Shown here one piece after another: positions 41,666 through 51,342 of a stretch of 64,000 nt of DNA (position 1 is the stretch's first letter; every line of letters starts with the position of its first letter). This DNA is from JARRRD01 sp037381085. Its GTDB lineage: Bacteria > Nitrospirota > Thermodesulfovibrionia > Thermodesulfovibrionales > UBA6898. A program made the position numbers and the translations under genes. The notes beneath the pieces were generated by a model, which made no database searches, was not told the origin of the DNA, and was given only the letters and a program-made list of their open reading frames with translations. The stretch is from positions 1 to 64,000 of the forward strand of contig JARRRD010000068.1 in NCBI GenBank assembly GCA_037381085.1, in the 5' to 3' direction.

Positions 41666-43198
41666 TTACCTCCAAAATCTCATATTTATCACCATAATGA
41701 TTGACAGTACCATGCACAGGTATGAAAAAAGGTCTCCGTACCGGGTATAAAACGTCATGGTACCGTCTGTCCTCACATTTTCCGTCAACACCAGCCTCCG
41801 GAATACCGGCGTGCGGGAAAGTATCCGCCCGCTGCTGTCTATGAATCCTGATATTCCCGTATTGGCGGCACGTATCAGGGGTTTCCTGTTCTCGATCGCC
41901 CGGAACACCGCCATACTGAAATGCTGGTGCGGTCCCGCAGTGTCTCCGAACCATGCATCATTTGTAATATTCACAATAAAATCCCCGCCGTCCGTATAAA
42001 ACTTCCTCACCAGACCGGGGAAGATCACTTCATAGCAGATCAGGGTGGCAAAGCTTCCAAAATCCGTCTTTGCCTTTACGTACTCCTTCCCTGGAATATA
42101 GTCGCCAATGCCGGCAACCAGCTTATTGACAAAGAAAAGGATGCTTTTCAGCGGAACATATTCCCCAAAGGGTACCATATGTATTTTATCATATTGATAG
42201 ACGGTTTTTCCCTCCTTGTCGAGGAGTACGGCGCTGTTTGCGAGAAGTACCTTCCCCTCCGTGTGCTCCTTCACCAGAACGGTCCCGAAGAGGAGGTCCG
42301 AGCCGAGACTCTTTTCAAAATCTATCAATTTCGCTGTGTTTGCCTCGTCAAAACCGAAAAAGAACGGCAGGGCGGTCTCGGGCCACACTATGAGCTGAGG
42401 GGACGATTCGGCGGCCTTTCGGGAAAGAGTGAAATAGGTATCCAGGACCTGGTTCTGGTAGGCCGGGTCCCACTTCTTGTCCTGCTCTATGTCGCCCTGA
42501 ACAACGCTCACCTTGACCACATGTCCTTCCCTTTTCTGACCAAGCCTCCAGGAACCGTAAACAAAGGCCCCCGCCAGCACTCCGACGAGTATCAAAAGGC
42601 CGGCGTATGTCGAAGAAGCCGGGAAAAGCGGCATGTCCTGCACCCGCTTCCTGAGGAGGAAAAGATCGACAATAGCACCGTTGACTGCCAGCACCAGAAA
42701 CGATACCCCGTAAATGCCCGTTATATCGGAAATCTGGATCATATGCAGGAACTTGTACTGGCTGTAACCGATGCTGGACCATGGGAAGCCGGTCAGGGCA
42801 TAAGAACGTACAAACTCGAGAGCGACCCATATCACGGGTGCTATAAGAAGGGCCGGCAGCCTTGTCTTTTTGACAAGCACGGAGAAAATGCCGGAAAACA
42901 AAGCCGGGTAGAGACTGAGATAAGCGCATAAAAGCAATACTATGGAAATACTTGCCGGGAAGGAAACGCCCCCGTAAAAGTCTATGGAATGATATATCCA
43001 GTACAGTGTCCCAAAAAAATAGACCAGACCGAAAACATAGCCCCTGGCAAATGCCTGCCGGCCGCTTTTTCCCCACAGGGAAACCAGAAGGGGCACGAAG
43101 GCTATCCAGGCGAGGGGATAAAGATCGAAAACCGGGAAGGACAGGACTACCAGTATACCCGAGATTATTGACGGTATGTAGGGTCCGATTTTTTTCAT
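41666..43198 (-). CDS. lnt: Apolipoprotein N-acyltransferase
   Basis: 510 residues from ATG 43198. Transfers the third acyl chain to the N-terminal cysteine of lipoproteins at the inner membrane. Six or seven membrane helices lie in the first 220 residues. The nitrilase-type periplasmic domain has the catalytic Glu in IVWPETALPFFF, the Lys in YQYDKIHMVPFGEYVPL and the Cys in LICYEVIFPGL. NITNDAWFGDTAGPHQHF is the family's conserved segment. Presence shows a Gram-negative-type envelope. Its last codons hold the prfB ribosome site. Confidence 0.95.
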   Translation of the reverse strand: MKKIGPYIPSIISGILVVLSFPVFDLYPLAWIAFVPLLVSLWGKSGRQAFARGYVFGLVYFFGTLYWIYHSIDFYGGVSFPASISIVLLLCAYLSLYPALFSGIFSVLVKKTRLPALLIAPVIWVALEFVRSYALTGFPWSSIGYSQYKFLHMIQISDITGIYGVSFLVLAVNGAIVDLFLLRKRVQDMPLFPASSTYAGLLILVGVLAGAFVYGSWRLGQKREGHVVKVSVVQGDIEQDKKWDPAYQNQVLDTYFTLSRKAAESSPQLIVWPETALPFFFGFDEANTAKLIDFEKSLGSDLLFGTVLVKEHTEGKVLLANSAVLLDKEGKTVYQYDKIHMVPFGEYVPLKSILFFVNKLVAGIGDYIPGKEYVKAKTDFGSFATLICYEVIFPGLVRKFYTDGGDFIVNITNDAWFGDTAGPHQHFSMAVFRAIENRKPLIRAANTGISGFIDSSGRILSRTPVFRRLVLTENVRTDGTMTFYTRYGDLFSYLCMVLSIIMVINMRFWR

Positions 43199-43254
43199 AC
43201 GTAGTGCCGCATCTGTTGACAATCAAAAAGCTAATGGTTATAGTTATTATCCAA

Positions 43255-43330
43255 GGGCAGTTAGCTCAGTCGGTAGAGCAGAGGCCTGAAAAGCCTCGTG
43301 TCCGCAGTTCGATTCTGCGACTGCCCACCA
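43255..43330 (+). tRNA. tRNA-Phe (GAA)
   Basis: 76 bases with CCA encoded. Acceptor GGGCAGT pairs with ACTGCCC. The D-loop is AGTCGGTA. The anticodon stem is GAGGC/GCCTC with loop CTGAAAA, so the anticodon is GAA. The T-arm contains GTTCGATTC. It lies between the convergent lnt promoter side and RNase R. Confidence 0.97.
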
Positions 43331-43546
43331 TGATTTTATTTGCACAATCCTTGGTTCCGAAATTCAGGGAATTGATGCGGGTTGGGGCTTGTGGAAAAAT
43401 AGATTGGCAGAATTGGCGCTCAAATTTGCCGCAGATTTAGTTGATCTGATTGAGCAAGACCGGAGGAATGGCAGCGCTATTTTGAGGATTTTGTGATTGA
43501 AGACCGGCTGAAGATGCGGGTGAAGTCGGGATGCCAAAATGACAAG
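43331..43546. other. Gap after tRNA-Phe without a clear gene
   Basis: 216 bp. Short frames such as RYFEDFVIEDRLKMRVKSG exist on the plus strand but have no start or known relatives. No tRNA-associated integrase gene or att duplication of the tRNA 3' end was found. Confidence 0.45.
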
Positions 43547-45655
43547 TTATTTTTCCGCAAGCCCGAAGATGATCTCCCGCTCCTCCATATCGACCCTGTC
43601 GACGCGCAACCGCAATTCCTGACCTATCTTGAACGTCTTCTTCGTGTTTCTCCCGTAAATGGTCATGTTCCTGTCATTGAACTGATAGAAATCATCAGTC
43701 ATATATGAGACGTGGAGGAAGCCGTCCACATAGAATTCTTTCAGCCTGACCCTCAGCCCGTAAGGCGTTACGCCGACAATCCTGGCGTCGAACTCATCGC
43801 CCACCCTGTCCATCATGAACCAGGCCCTCATCGCATTTACAACCTCCCTCTCCGCCTCATCGGAAACCCTTTCCATCCGTGAAGAGCTGAAGGCGATGTC
43901 GGGAAGCATGCTCTCAAGTTCCTTCGCCCTCTTGTCCGACAACCGCTTCTTCAAAACTACTTCACGCAGAATCCTGTGCACCACAAGGTCCGGATAGCGG
44001 CGTATCGGCGAGGTGAAATGCGTGTAGGATTCCGACGCCAGCCCGAAGTGGCCGACATTCACCGGCGAATAGCGCGCCTGCTTGAGGCTTCTAAGGACAA
44101 TATAATTTATCACTTCTTCCTGAGGCGTGCCCTTGATCGCCTTGAGCAGATCCGAAAAGTCCTTCGGTTTCTTCAGCGTCGTCCGTCCCGCTTTTCCGAG
44201 GGGTTTCAAGACCCTTATGATGTCCTCCAGTTTCATGGGATCCGGCTCTTCGTGTATACGGTAGAGACTTGGCGCGCCCATTCCCTCCAGGTGTTCCGCG
44301 ACCGATTCATTGGCGGCGATCATGAACTCTTCTATGATCATGTGGGCGAAGTTCCTTTCGGCCTTCAATATCGCTTCGGGATTGCCCTGCAGGTCGAGGA
44401 CAATCTCGGGCTCGGGCAGATCGAAATCGAGACTCCCCCTCTCAAGCCTGTTGCCCCTCAGAAGCCCGCAGAGCTCTCCCATAAGCTCAAAATCCCTGAG
44501 AAGATATCCGTATTTCCCCCGCTCTTGAACGTCCTCATCGACAAGTATCTTCCGCACGGAGGTATAGGTCATCCTCTCGTCGCTCTTTATCAGGCTGGGA
44601 TAAAAACTCTTCGCCGTTTTGTTTCCGTATCTGTCGAAATCCATCTCTACTGTGAAGGCCAGTCGTTCAACCTTCGGCCTGAGACTGCACAGGTCTTCAG
44701 ATAACTCCTTCGGAAGCATGGGAATAACCCTGTCGGGGAAATAAACACTTGTACCGCGCTTCCTCGCCTCAAGGTCGATCACGGAGTCCCAGGCGACGTA
44801 AGAACAGACGTCGGCTATATGGACCCAGAGCCTGTAGCCGTGTCCGGTAAGACCGACTGATACCGCGTCGTCAAAGTCCTTCGCCCGCTCACCGTCAATG
44901 GTAACAGTAGGAATTCCCCGCAGGTCCTTTCTCTTTCTGCTTCCCTCCCCTTCTTTCTGCTTCCCGCGAAGGAGTTTCGACTCATCATTTACCGCCTTCG
45001 GGAACCTCCTGGGCAGGCCGAATTCATCGATGATCGCCTCTATCTCGGCCTTGGGATCTTCCGGTTTTTCGATCACCTTCACGATCTTGCCTGTGGGCGG
45101 TCTCTTATCAGTGGGATATGAGAGGATCTCAGCAATGACCTTGTCGCCGTCTTTGGCCCCGCCCCTGTCCCTGGGTGCCACGTAAAGATCAAAGTTAATG
45201 GACTTGTCCCTCGGCCTCACGTAGGCGGCGTGTTTTGTAACATCGAGCCTGCCCACAAGCCTCGACTGCGCCCTCTGGAGGACCCTGACGATCCTCCCGC
45301 CGCGCCTTCTCCGGCTCTCCATACGCACAATGACACGGTCATTGTCCATTGCTCCGAGAGACGCCCCCCTCGGGACAAAGATGTCTCTTTCGCCGGGTTT
45401 CTCCGGGATCACGAAACCGTATCCCTCCCTGTGGGCCTCGAAGTACCCCGTAATGAGGTCCATGTCCTCGGCAGGTCCGTACAATCCCTTCCGGGTCAGG
45501 ACTATCTCGCCCTCATGGAGCATCTCCCTCAAAACCCTTTTCAGCGCCCTGCCCTCGGGCTTGCTCAGGCCCAGCCGGCGGACCAGTTCCCTGAAAGAGA
45601 GGGGTTTGCCCGTCTTTTCCCTGAAGAAATCCTTTACGGTTTCTTTGTTGATCAT
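43547..45655 (-). CDS. rnr: 3'-5' exoribonuclease R
   Basis: 702 residues. N-terminal winged-helix (SFRELVRRLGLSKPEGRALK), cold-shock domain (REGYGFVIPEKPGERDIFVP), RNB catalytic domain and C-terminal S1 domain (EFDARIVGVTPYGLRVRLKE). Catalytic aspartates lie in TIDGERAKDFDDAVSV. HFTSPIRRYPDLVVHR is the conserved RNB box. Degrades structured RNA, including in quality control. Its start overlaps the stop of the DUF1318 gene (ATGA), so the two are coupled. Confidence 0.95.
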   Translation of the reverse strand: MINKETVKDFFREKTGKPLSFRELVRRLGLSKPEGRALKRVLREMLHEGEIVLTRKGLYGPAEDMDLITGYFEAHREGYGFVIPEKPGERDIFVPRGASLGAMDNDRVIVRMESRRRRGGRIVRVLQRAQSRLVGRLDVTKHAAYVRPRDKSINFDLYVAPRDRGGAKDGDKVIAEILSYPTDKRPPTGKIVKVIEKPEDPKAEIEAIIDEFGLPRRFPKAVNDESKLLRGKQKEGEGSRKRKDLRGIPTVTIDGERAKDFDDAVSVGLTGHGYRLWVHIADVCSYVAWDSVIDLEARKRGTSVYFPDRVIPMLPKELSEDLCSLRPKVERLAFTVEMDFDRYGNKTAKSFYPSLIKSDERMTYTSVRKILVDEDVQERGKYGYLLRDFELMGELCGLLRGNRLERGSLDFDLPEPEIVLDLQGNPEAILKAERNFAHMIIEEFMIAANESVAEHLEGMGAPSLYRIHEEPDPMKLEDIIRVLKPLGKAGRTTLKKPKDFSDLLKAIKGTPQEEVINYIVLRSLKQARYSPVNVGHFGLASESYTHFTSPIRRYPDLVVHRILREVVLKKRLSDKRAKELESMLPDIAFSSSRMERVSDEAEREVVNAMRAWFMMDRVGDEFDARIVGVTPYGLRVRLKEFYVDGFLHVSYMTDDFYQFNDRNMTIYGRNTKKTFKIGQELRLRVDRVDMEEREIIFGLAEK

Positions 45656-46281
45656 TTCCTGCGCCAGTTGCCGTCAGGGTCCTGTATCCACCAGCCCTTC
45701 TTCGCCGATTCACGCCTTATCTTGGCGAACTCCCCGGTAGCCTGGGGCAGGACCTGACGGATGTTCTGTTCATCTTCCCGGAGCCTGTTGATGCGGACTA
45801 TGGCCTTCGCCATGCCCCGCATCACTGTCTTCCTGTTTTCGTTCTCCGCGTTGAGTACCCTGCTTTCAGCCGGCGAAAGCTGCCCCTCTCTGGCAACGAG
45901 CAGGCCATTATCTGCCTCTCCCACTTTGCTGCTGTCCCTCAGTCTGTCGATCTCCGCTATCCTGGCGCCCATTTCGCGGTACGCATTTACCACGTCCGGC
46001 ATCCTTTTCACAAGCCCGGAAATCTTGCCGGCAAGCCCAGGGTCCTGGGCATATGCCGTGGCAACAAAGTCGAACCTCATGAGACTTTCGGGCTTCCCGG
46101 CAGGCGAACCCTCGTCCTTTTTCTCCGGCATGCCTTTCCCCGGCGTCATCAGTTCCTTTTCGAGGTTTTTGTATGCCTCCTCCACCGCCTTTTCGGGGAA
46201 ATAGATATTGACGGTAATCACCGCGCATGAGACGATGATAAATAAAATCGCCGCCGTGAATAACCTTAATCTCCTCTTCAT
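45652..46281 (-). CDS. DUF1318 (YdbL-like) lipoprotein-type protein
   Basis: 209 residues. N-terminal hydrophobic stretch ends in VSCAVITVNIYFPEKAV, where the Cys could be lipidated (lipobox-like IVSC). The DUF1318 core is KVGEADNGLLV and the C-terminal IQDPDGNWRRK, matching E. coli YdbL (RVGETLNGYLV). YdbL works with the AsmA-like YdbH and the small lipoprotein YnbE in phospholipid movement between membranes. The next gene upstream here is an AsmA/YdbH-like protein. Coupled to rnr by an ATGA overlap. Confidence 0.75.
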   Translation of the reverse strand: MKRRLRLFTAAILFIIVSCAVITVNIYFPEKAVEEAYKNLEKELMTPGKGMPEKKDEGSPAGKPESLMRFDFVATAYAQDPGLAGKISGLVKRMPDVVNAYREMGARIAEIDRLRDSSKVGEADNGLLVAREGQLSPAESRVLNAENENRKTVMRGMAKAIVRINRLREDEQNIRQVLPQATGEFAKIRRESAKKGWWIQDPDGNWRRK

Positions 46282-46574
46282 TTCCTTTCCTCCTTACTCA
46301 AGAGAATAGACCTTAACTTTTCACCATTAACCGTGGGTGTTTATGCTTGTCGACAATCTCTGGATTCCCTGCACTGATATCAGAAAATCCCTCCCGCCCT
46401 CCCTTTACCAAAGGGAGGTAACATTGCCATTCATTGGCAGAGTCGTAGCGACCCTCGGCGAAGATCCGCTTCGTGAGGCCTGTCTGTCCGGCAGGCAGGG
46501 GTAAGTGTAGATTTTTCGGGATGACTGGAGCCCGGCCTGAGACCCTTGATATTATTTCCATCGCAAAACCCGGC
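46282..46574. other. 293-bp gap with palindromic repeats
   Basis: CCTCCCTTT-ACC-AAAGGGAGG (near 46397-46419) is a hairpin. CTGTCCGGCAGGCAGGGG (near 46484-46501) relates to the palindrome at 40403-40420. No YnbE-like small lipoprotein ORF was found here. Confidence 0.5.
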
Positions 46575-49500
46575 TCATTCTTTCTTCGCCCTTTGCGCGG
46601 CCTCCGTTATACTCCAGAGCAGGTCCCCTATCCTGATCCTGTTATTGAAAGGCGCGACCTTGATCGACAGATCCCTGATCCCGAGAAAATTCCTGTGCGA
46701 TATCTCGAGGTCCCTGAAGATCAGAAACCCCTTCCGGATGTAAATGTCCATTATACCCTTGTCGAAACTCCTGTCCCCCAGATAGGTTTTGACTGCCGGT
46801 CCCCCGACCTTCCTGAGAAATTCCTTACTGATCATCGTCTTTTCATCTTCAGTGGCATATGTCCAGAAATCGGCCTTGCCGATGAGACCCGTAATACCGT
46901 CTCCCGAACTTTTGAAGTCGGCAACGCCGCCCACCTTACCGGAAATATACCCTCTGATAGGCCCGATATTATCGCACAGTTTCCTCAGGCTCAGGCCGTC
47001 CACTATAAAGCCCGCCCTGTATTCAAGACCTCCCGAAAGGCCTACCACCGCAGAGCCTTCGAGGGTCCCTCCGAATATGTTAGCACTAACCTTTCCTATA
47101 TTCAAAACGCCGTTTTCAGGCTTCACCACGACCTTGATATCATCCAGCAGTTTGAACCCGTAGGAGAGCGAACCGGCATTGATAATGTCAAAACCCTTCG
47201 TTGCCTCCCAGTGCCGGTAATACCGCCGGAGTCCCGCAAACCCTGTCTTGTCAAAAGTCGGAAATATACCGTGCGCGGACTTCCCGGCCTTTCTGTAAGT
47301 CAGGGGGATAGTGCCGTTCACAGGCCCGATGGAGTACTCGCCGTTTTCCCCGGTGAGGACAAAATCCTTCAACGCCACTCCTCCGTCGAGGCGAAGGCTG
47401 TCTCCTGTGAAGTCGGCGGAGAATTCAGCGGACAGGGAACCGTCGAGTCCGTCATAGAGAAGAACATCGGGGAAAATGTCCCAGAAGGAGTCCCTTATAT
47501 CCGCTGCCCTGACCGCCGGCACATCCACTCTGATGCTGACATCCCTCTTCTTCCGCGCAAAATCCTTTATGTCGCCGCGGGCATGCGCCGCAACCTTGCC
47601 GACAACTGCATCAGCCGTGAAGTCAAGGTCTTTTCCGGCGAATACAATTTTCCCGGTCAGATCCGCGCCCTTCAGCAGACTCCTCTTGTCACGGCGCCTG
47701 GACGCTGAAAGTGAAATAAGGTGAAAGGAGGAACTTCCTCTCAGGTCCTCCGGGGAATGCAGCGTGCCTTTGAAGGATACTCCTCCGGTCCCCGCCGGCA
47801 GGTCATAGGGGGACTTCAGAAATCTTGATAATGCCTTCGACACATCAGCCATATCGACCTTCTCGGCACTCAGATTGATCCGCAACGGGAAATATCCCTT
47901 CTTCGTCCTGCCCTCCAGAACACATTTCACAACGCCACCGAAGAGCCCGATCCGGCTGAAGTCCGCTTCAAAGGTGTCGTCATCGAATCTTCCGCTGCCT
48001 TCCAGCGGGCCTCCGGTGATACCCCGATATGTTATCCGTTCGGCGGACAATCCAAAAGAACCCGAAAAGGCTTCTCCCAGGTTTTTCAGGTCCAGGGAAA
48101 GGTTGAGGCGCGCTATCCCTGCCGACTCGGCCGGGTAATCGGCGGTCAAATCCTTGATGTCCAGCCGGTAGCCTGCCTTCCCTTTAAAAGTCCTGACCTC
48201 CACAGCCTCGGCTTTGGCCGCCACACGCCCATTTCTCACACTCAGTTTTTTCAACTCAACCTTCTCCTTACCCAACTCCACATGCGAGCTAACAGCAAAG
48301 CTGCCTGCAGGCCGGCCACCAAAGGCGAGGTCATTTATCTGCGCTTCTCCATAACCTGAAAAACTCCTGTTCCTGAAAAGGCCGTCCGTGTCCAGACGAA
48401 CAGTGGCCGCATAAAATCGCTTCCCCCGGACAGTCATTTCGACCGGGGTAAGCACGGCCGACGAACTTATCGTAATTCTGTCCGGCCTGCCGCGTCCACT
48501 TAAAAAAAGGCGGAGACCGGCAGGCCTTTCAAAGCCGTATTTCCCGGCAACGGTTATGTCTGCGGTAGATTCGGCCCTGAATGAAAACTCCTTTCGCAAA
48601 GACAGGCTAACCTTGGCATTGATCCTCGAGGCCGCGAGCCCTTCCGATGTTACGGAGGCATCGCTCAGGAAAAGCGGCCCCGAAACCTCCGGGACCTGCC
48701 CCCTCATACGCCCCCGGACTCGCAAGTTACCGGAAGTCAAAATTCCTGACAACTTCAGACCCGAAAAAAAGTTAAGTTCACCGAGGTCAAGTCTTTCTAT
48801 CTTCAACTCCGCCGTATATGCCGGATTTTTTCTCAAGTCCCTGATTACACCTTTCAGCCGTGCTTCGGAAACTCCGCCGGCATGAAGAGATAAATCCCTG
48901 ACAACCACGGTCTCATTGCCGATGTCGAAAAAGGAATCGGAGGTCAGGATAATGTCGGCGGCTGACCGGAAGCGGGCTACATATGCCCCCTTTAGACTAA
49001 CCGCCGATCTTATTTCAATTCCCTTCTTTGTATCTCCCTTCGCTCCAACGTCAATGTCCAGCCTCGCCTTCTTTGTATCAATCCCGTATTGACTGAGATC
49101 TTCGCCGAACAGGGCGGGCGAAAAATCCCTGGCCGAGGCGGAAATACTGAACCGCCTGGGTTCTTCCCCGAGGTATGCCCAGCCCTCGATGCTTATTCTG
49201 TTCCCTGCATACCCCAAACTACCTTCCATGGTCGTCTTGGTCCCCGACCCGGAGGACAGATTCTGCAGGGCGAGGTCGATTCTTCTTAACGATGTCCTGT
49301 CGTCCCTGTTAATGCTGAATATGCCCGAGGATATCCTGAGGTTGTCTATCTCGTAACGGCTGCCGGAGCGCCCCGAGAAGAATCGCCTCAGCCGGTCCGA
49401 AATATTGAGCTCCCCCTTTTCATTTCTCAGAATTGTCACCTCGGGAGAGTCCACGTGGATTTCGTTGAAATGAAATGTATGCGAAAGAAGGTCCCTCAGT

Positions 49501-49787
49501 TTCATGTCGAGGGAGATTTGCTTTATTCTTAAAAGCTGCCCCGGAGGAAATTCCCGCGGGTTCCCGACGGTTATGCCGTAAACCGTTATGCTTCCCGGGA
49601 AGTGGAAGGAGACATCGGCTATGCCGACGTGCTGGCCGATTGCTGCGGTCGCCCTGACGGAAAGTGCGGAGAGCACGCTCTTCTTCAGAGCGGCAAATTC
49701 GAGATAGACCACAACACTCAGACAAACCAGAACCGTCGCCAGTATGGCGCCGCTTAATCTGCATGGCCTTCGCTTGTCCCGTGCCAT
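46575..49787 (-). CDS. AsmA-family (YdbH-like) intermembrane transport protein
   Basis: 1070 residues. One N-terminal membrane anchor (LSGAILATVLVCLSVVVYLEF), then a long series of beta-strand repeats of the AsmA/TamB/YdbH type (SVTVYGITVGNP, LSLDLKNLGEAFSGSFGLS, GVLNIGKVSANIFGGTLEGS). The C-terminal segment (IRKGFLIFRDLEISHRNFLG) resembles the DctA-YdbH C-domain. The fold is an extended hydrophobic groove that carries lipids across the periplasm. The next gene in the same direction encodes the DUF1318/YdbL-like protein. Start 49787 is not well marked; SD not clear. Confidence 0.75.
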   Translation of the reverse strand: MARDKRRPCRLSGAILATVLVCLSVVVYLEFAALKKSVLSALSVRATAAIGQHVGIADVSFHFPGSITVYGITVGNPREFPPGQLLRIKQISLDMKLRDLLSHTFHFNEIHVDSPEVTILRNEKGELNISDRLRRFFSGRSGSRYEIDNLRISSGIFSINRDDRTSLRRIDLALQNLSSGSGTKTTMEGSLGYAGNRISIEGWAYLGEEPRRFSISASARDFSPALFGEDLSQYGIDTKKARLDIDVGAKGDTKKGIEIRSAVSLKGAYVARFRSAADIILTSDSFFDIGNETVVVRDLSLHAGGVSEARLKGVIRDLRKNPAYTAELKIERLDLGELNFFSGLKLSGILTSGNLRVRGRMRGQVPEVSGPLFLSDASVTSEGLAASRINAKVSLSLRKEFSFRAESTADITVAGKYGFERPAGLRLFLSGRGRPDRITISSSAVLTPVEMTVRGKRFYAATVRLDTDGLFRNRSFSGYGEAQINDLAFGGRPAGSFAVSSHVELGKEKVELKKLSVRNGRVAAKAEAVEVRTFKGKAGYRLDIKDLTADYPAESAGIARLNLSLDLKNLGEAFSGSFGLSAERITYRGITGGPLEGSGRFDDDTFEADFSRIGLFGGVVKCVLEGRTKKGYFPLRINLSAEKVDMADVSKALSRFLKSPYDLPAGTGGVSFKGTLHSPEDLRGSSSFHLISLSASRRRDKRSLLKGADLTGKIVFAGKDLDFTADAVVGKVAAHARGDIKDFARKKRDVSIRVDVPAVRAADIRDSFWDIFPDVLLYDGLDGSLSAEFSADFTGDSLRLDGGVALKDFVLTGENGEYSIGPVNGTIPLTYRKAGKSAHGIFPTFDKTGFAGLRRYYRHWEATKGFDIINAGSLSYGFKLLDDIKVVVKPENGVLNIGKVSANIFGGTLEGSAVVGLSGGLEYRAGFIVDGLSLRKLCDNIGPIRGYISGKVGGVADFKSSGDGITGLIGKADFWTYATEDEKTMISKEFLRKVGGPAVKTYLGDRSFDKGIMDIYIRKGFLIFRDLEISHRNFLGIRDLSIKVAPFNNRIRIGDLLWSITEAAQRAKKE

Positions 49788-49995
49788 ATATCTACATCAT
49801 ATACTACCTCGGGAAAAGAGACCTTCACCACAGGGATGCGATTTCTTCGTTTATTCAGGAGACAAAAAAGATGAAAGTCTTCCGGATATGATTAACCTGT
49901 CAGCAAATCTAGCCCACTTTATTCATATACTTCAGACGCCGGCTATGTCACAGGGCTGGACAGGGAGGCTTCTCTGCCGCCCGCCTGCTTTCCTG

Positions 49996-51342
49996 TCAGG
50001 GCATCTTTATATCGTAGGCCTTTATCTTGCGGTGCAGATTGCTTCGCTCGATATCCAGGACATCGGCTGTCTTCGATATGTTCCAGGCATTCTCCTCCAG
50101 CTTTCGCGAGATAAAGTCTTTTTCGAACAGGTCCCTCGCATCCTTCAGCGAGTTAATGGAAAAGTAGTCGGACATTGTCGCTTCGGGCAGGAAAAGGTCT
50201 GCCGGCGTTATCGTCGCCGAGGGAGTCATGATAACGATTCTCTCGAGTACATTCTTGAGTTCACGGATGTTGCCGGGCCAGGAAAACTTCTGCAGAATCC
50301 TGATAGCCTCGGGGGTAATCTTTTTGGGTTGCTGTCCGTATTCGGCCGCGAAGTACTCCAGAAAATGCTCCACAAGCAACGGAACGTCTTCCGTCCTCTC
50401 CCTGAGAGGGGGGACCTTTATGGGTACCACGTTCAACCGGAAATAAAGGTCTTCCCTGAAACGCTCCTTTTTCACCTCCTCGTTGAGTTCCTTGTTTGTC
50501 GCCGAAATTATCCTGACGTCGACCTTAATGTTCTTGTTGCCCCCGACCCTCTGGAACTCCTGTGTTTCAATGACCCGCAGCACCTTTGCCTGGGTCTGAA
50601 GCGACATGTCACCGATTTCATCAAGAAAAAGCGTACCGTTATCGGCCTGTTCGAACTTTCCCTTTTTTGTCTCGAAGGCGCCGGTGAATGAACCCTTCTC
50701 ATGGCCGAAAAGCTCGCTTTCGATCAGTTCCTGGGGTATCGCCGCACAGTTCACCTCAACGAAAGGCCTGCCGGCCCGCTGGCTGTTTTCATGCAGGCAA
50801 TGGGCAACGAGTTCCTTGCCGCAGCCGCTTTCTCCCAGAATCAAGACCCTGCCGTTACTGGCTGCCGCCATCTTGATCTGCTCTCTCAGATGCTCCATCT
50901 TCGTCGAGTTCCCCACCATCTTCCATCTTTTTTCCAGATTCCGGCGGAGCGTACGGTTTTCGAGTTCCAGGTTCCTTTTCTCAAGCGCCCTGTACACGGT
51001 AAGGAGCACCTTCTCCATGGAGAGCGGTTTTTCCAGAATGTCATAGGCCCCTATCCTCGTCGCCTTTACAGCCAGTTCTATGTTGGCGTGTCCAGAGATG
51101 ATTATAACGGGAAGGTCGGGGTATTCTTCGCGGAGTTCCTTCAGGGTCTCTATGCCGTCCATACCCGAAAGCCAGATATCGAGGAGAACGATGTCCGGGC
51201 CTGATTCCTTTGCCGCACGAAGCCCTTCTTCTCCGGAGGCGGCCGCGACGGTTTCATACCCCTCGTCTTCGAATATCCCCGAGAGGGTCTCCCTGATGCT
51301 CTCTTCGTCATCCACTATCATTACGACAGACTTCGACATCAT
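49996..51342 (-). CDS. Sigma-54-dependent response regulator, NtrX-like
   Basis: 448 residues. Receiver (VMIVDDEESI, phospho-acceptor in DIVLLDIWLSGMDG, ISGHANIE), AAA+ sigma-54 domain with Walker A GESGCGKELVAH, the GAFTGA loop (EKGSFTGAFETKKG) and Walker B LFLDEIGDMS, then a Fis-type HTH (ARDLFEKDFISRKLEEN, TADVLDIERSNLHRKIKAYD). Activates sigma-54 RNA polymerase. It overlaps the NtrY-like gene by ATGA, forming a two-component pair. Confidence 0.95.
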   Translation of the reverse strand: MMSKSVVMIVDDEESIRETLSGIFEDEGYETVAAASGEEGLRAAKESGPDIVLLDIWLSGMDGIETLKELREEYPDLPVIIISGHANIELAVKATRIGAYDILEKPLSMEKVLLTVYRALEKRNLELENRTLRRNLEKRWKMVGNSTKMEHLREQIKMAAASNGRVLILGESGCGKELVAHCLHENSQRAGRPFVEVNCAAIPQELIESELFGHEKGSFTGAFETKKGKFEQADNGTLFLDEIGDMSLQTQAKVLRVIETQEFQRVGGNKNIKVDVRIISATNKELNEEVKKERFREDLYFRLNVVPIKVPPLRERTEDVPLLVEHFLEYFAAEYGQQPKKITPEAIRILQKFSWPGNIRELKNVLERIVIMTPSATITPADLFLPEATMSDYFSINSLKDARDLFEKDFISRKLEENAWNISKTADVLDIERSNLHRKIKAYDIKMP

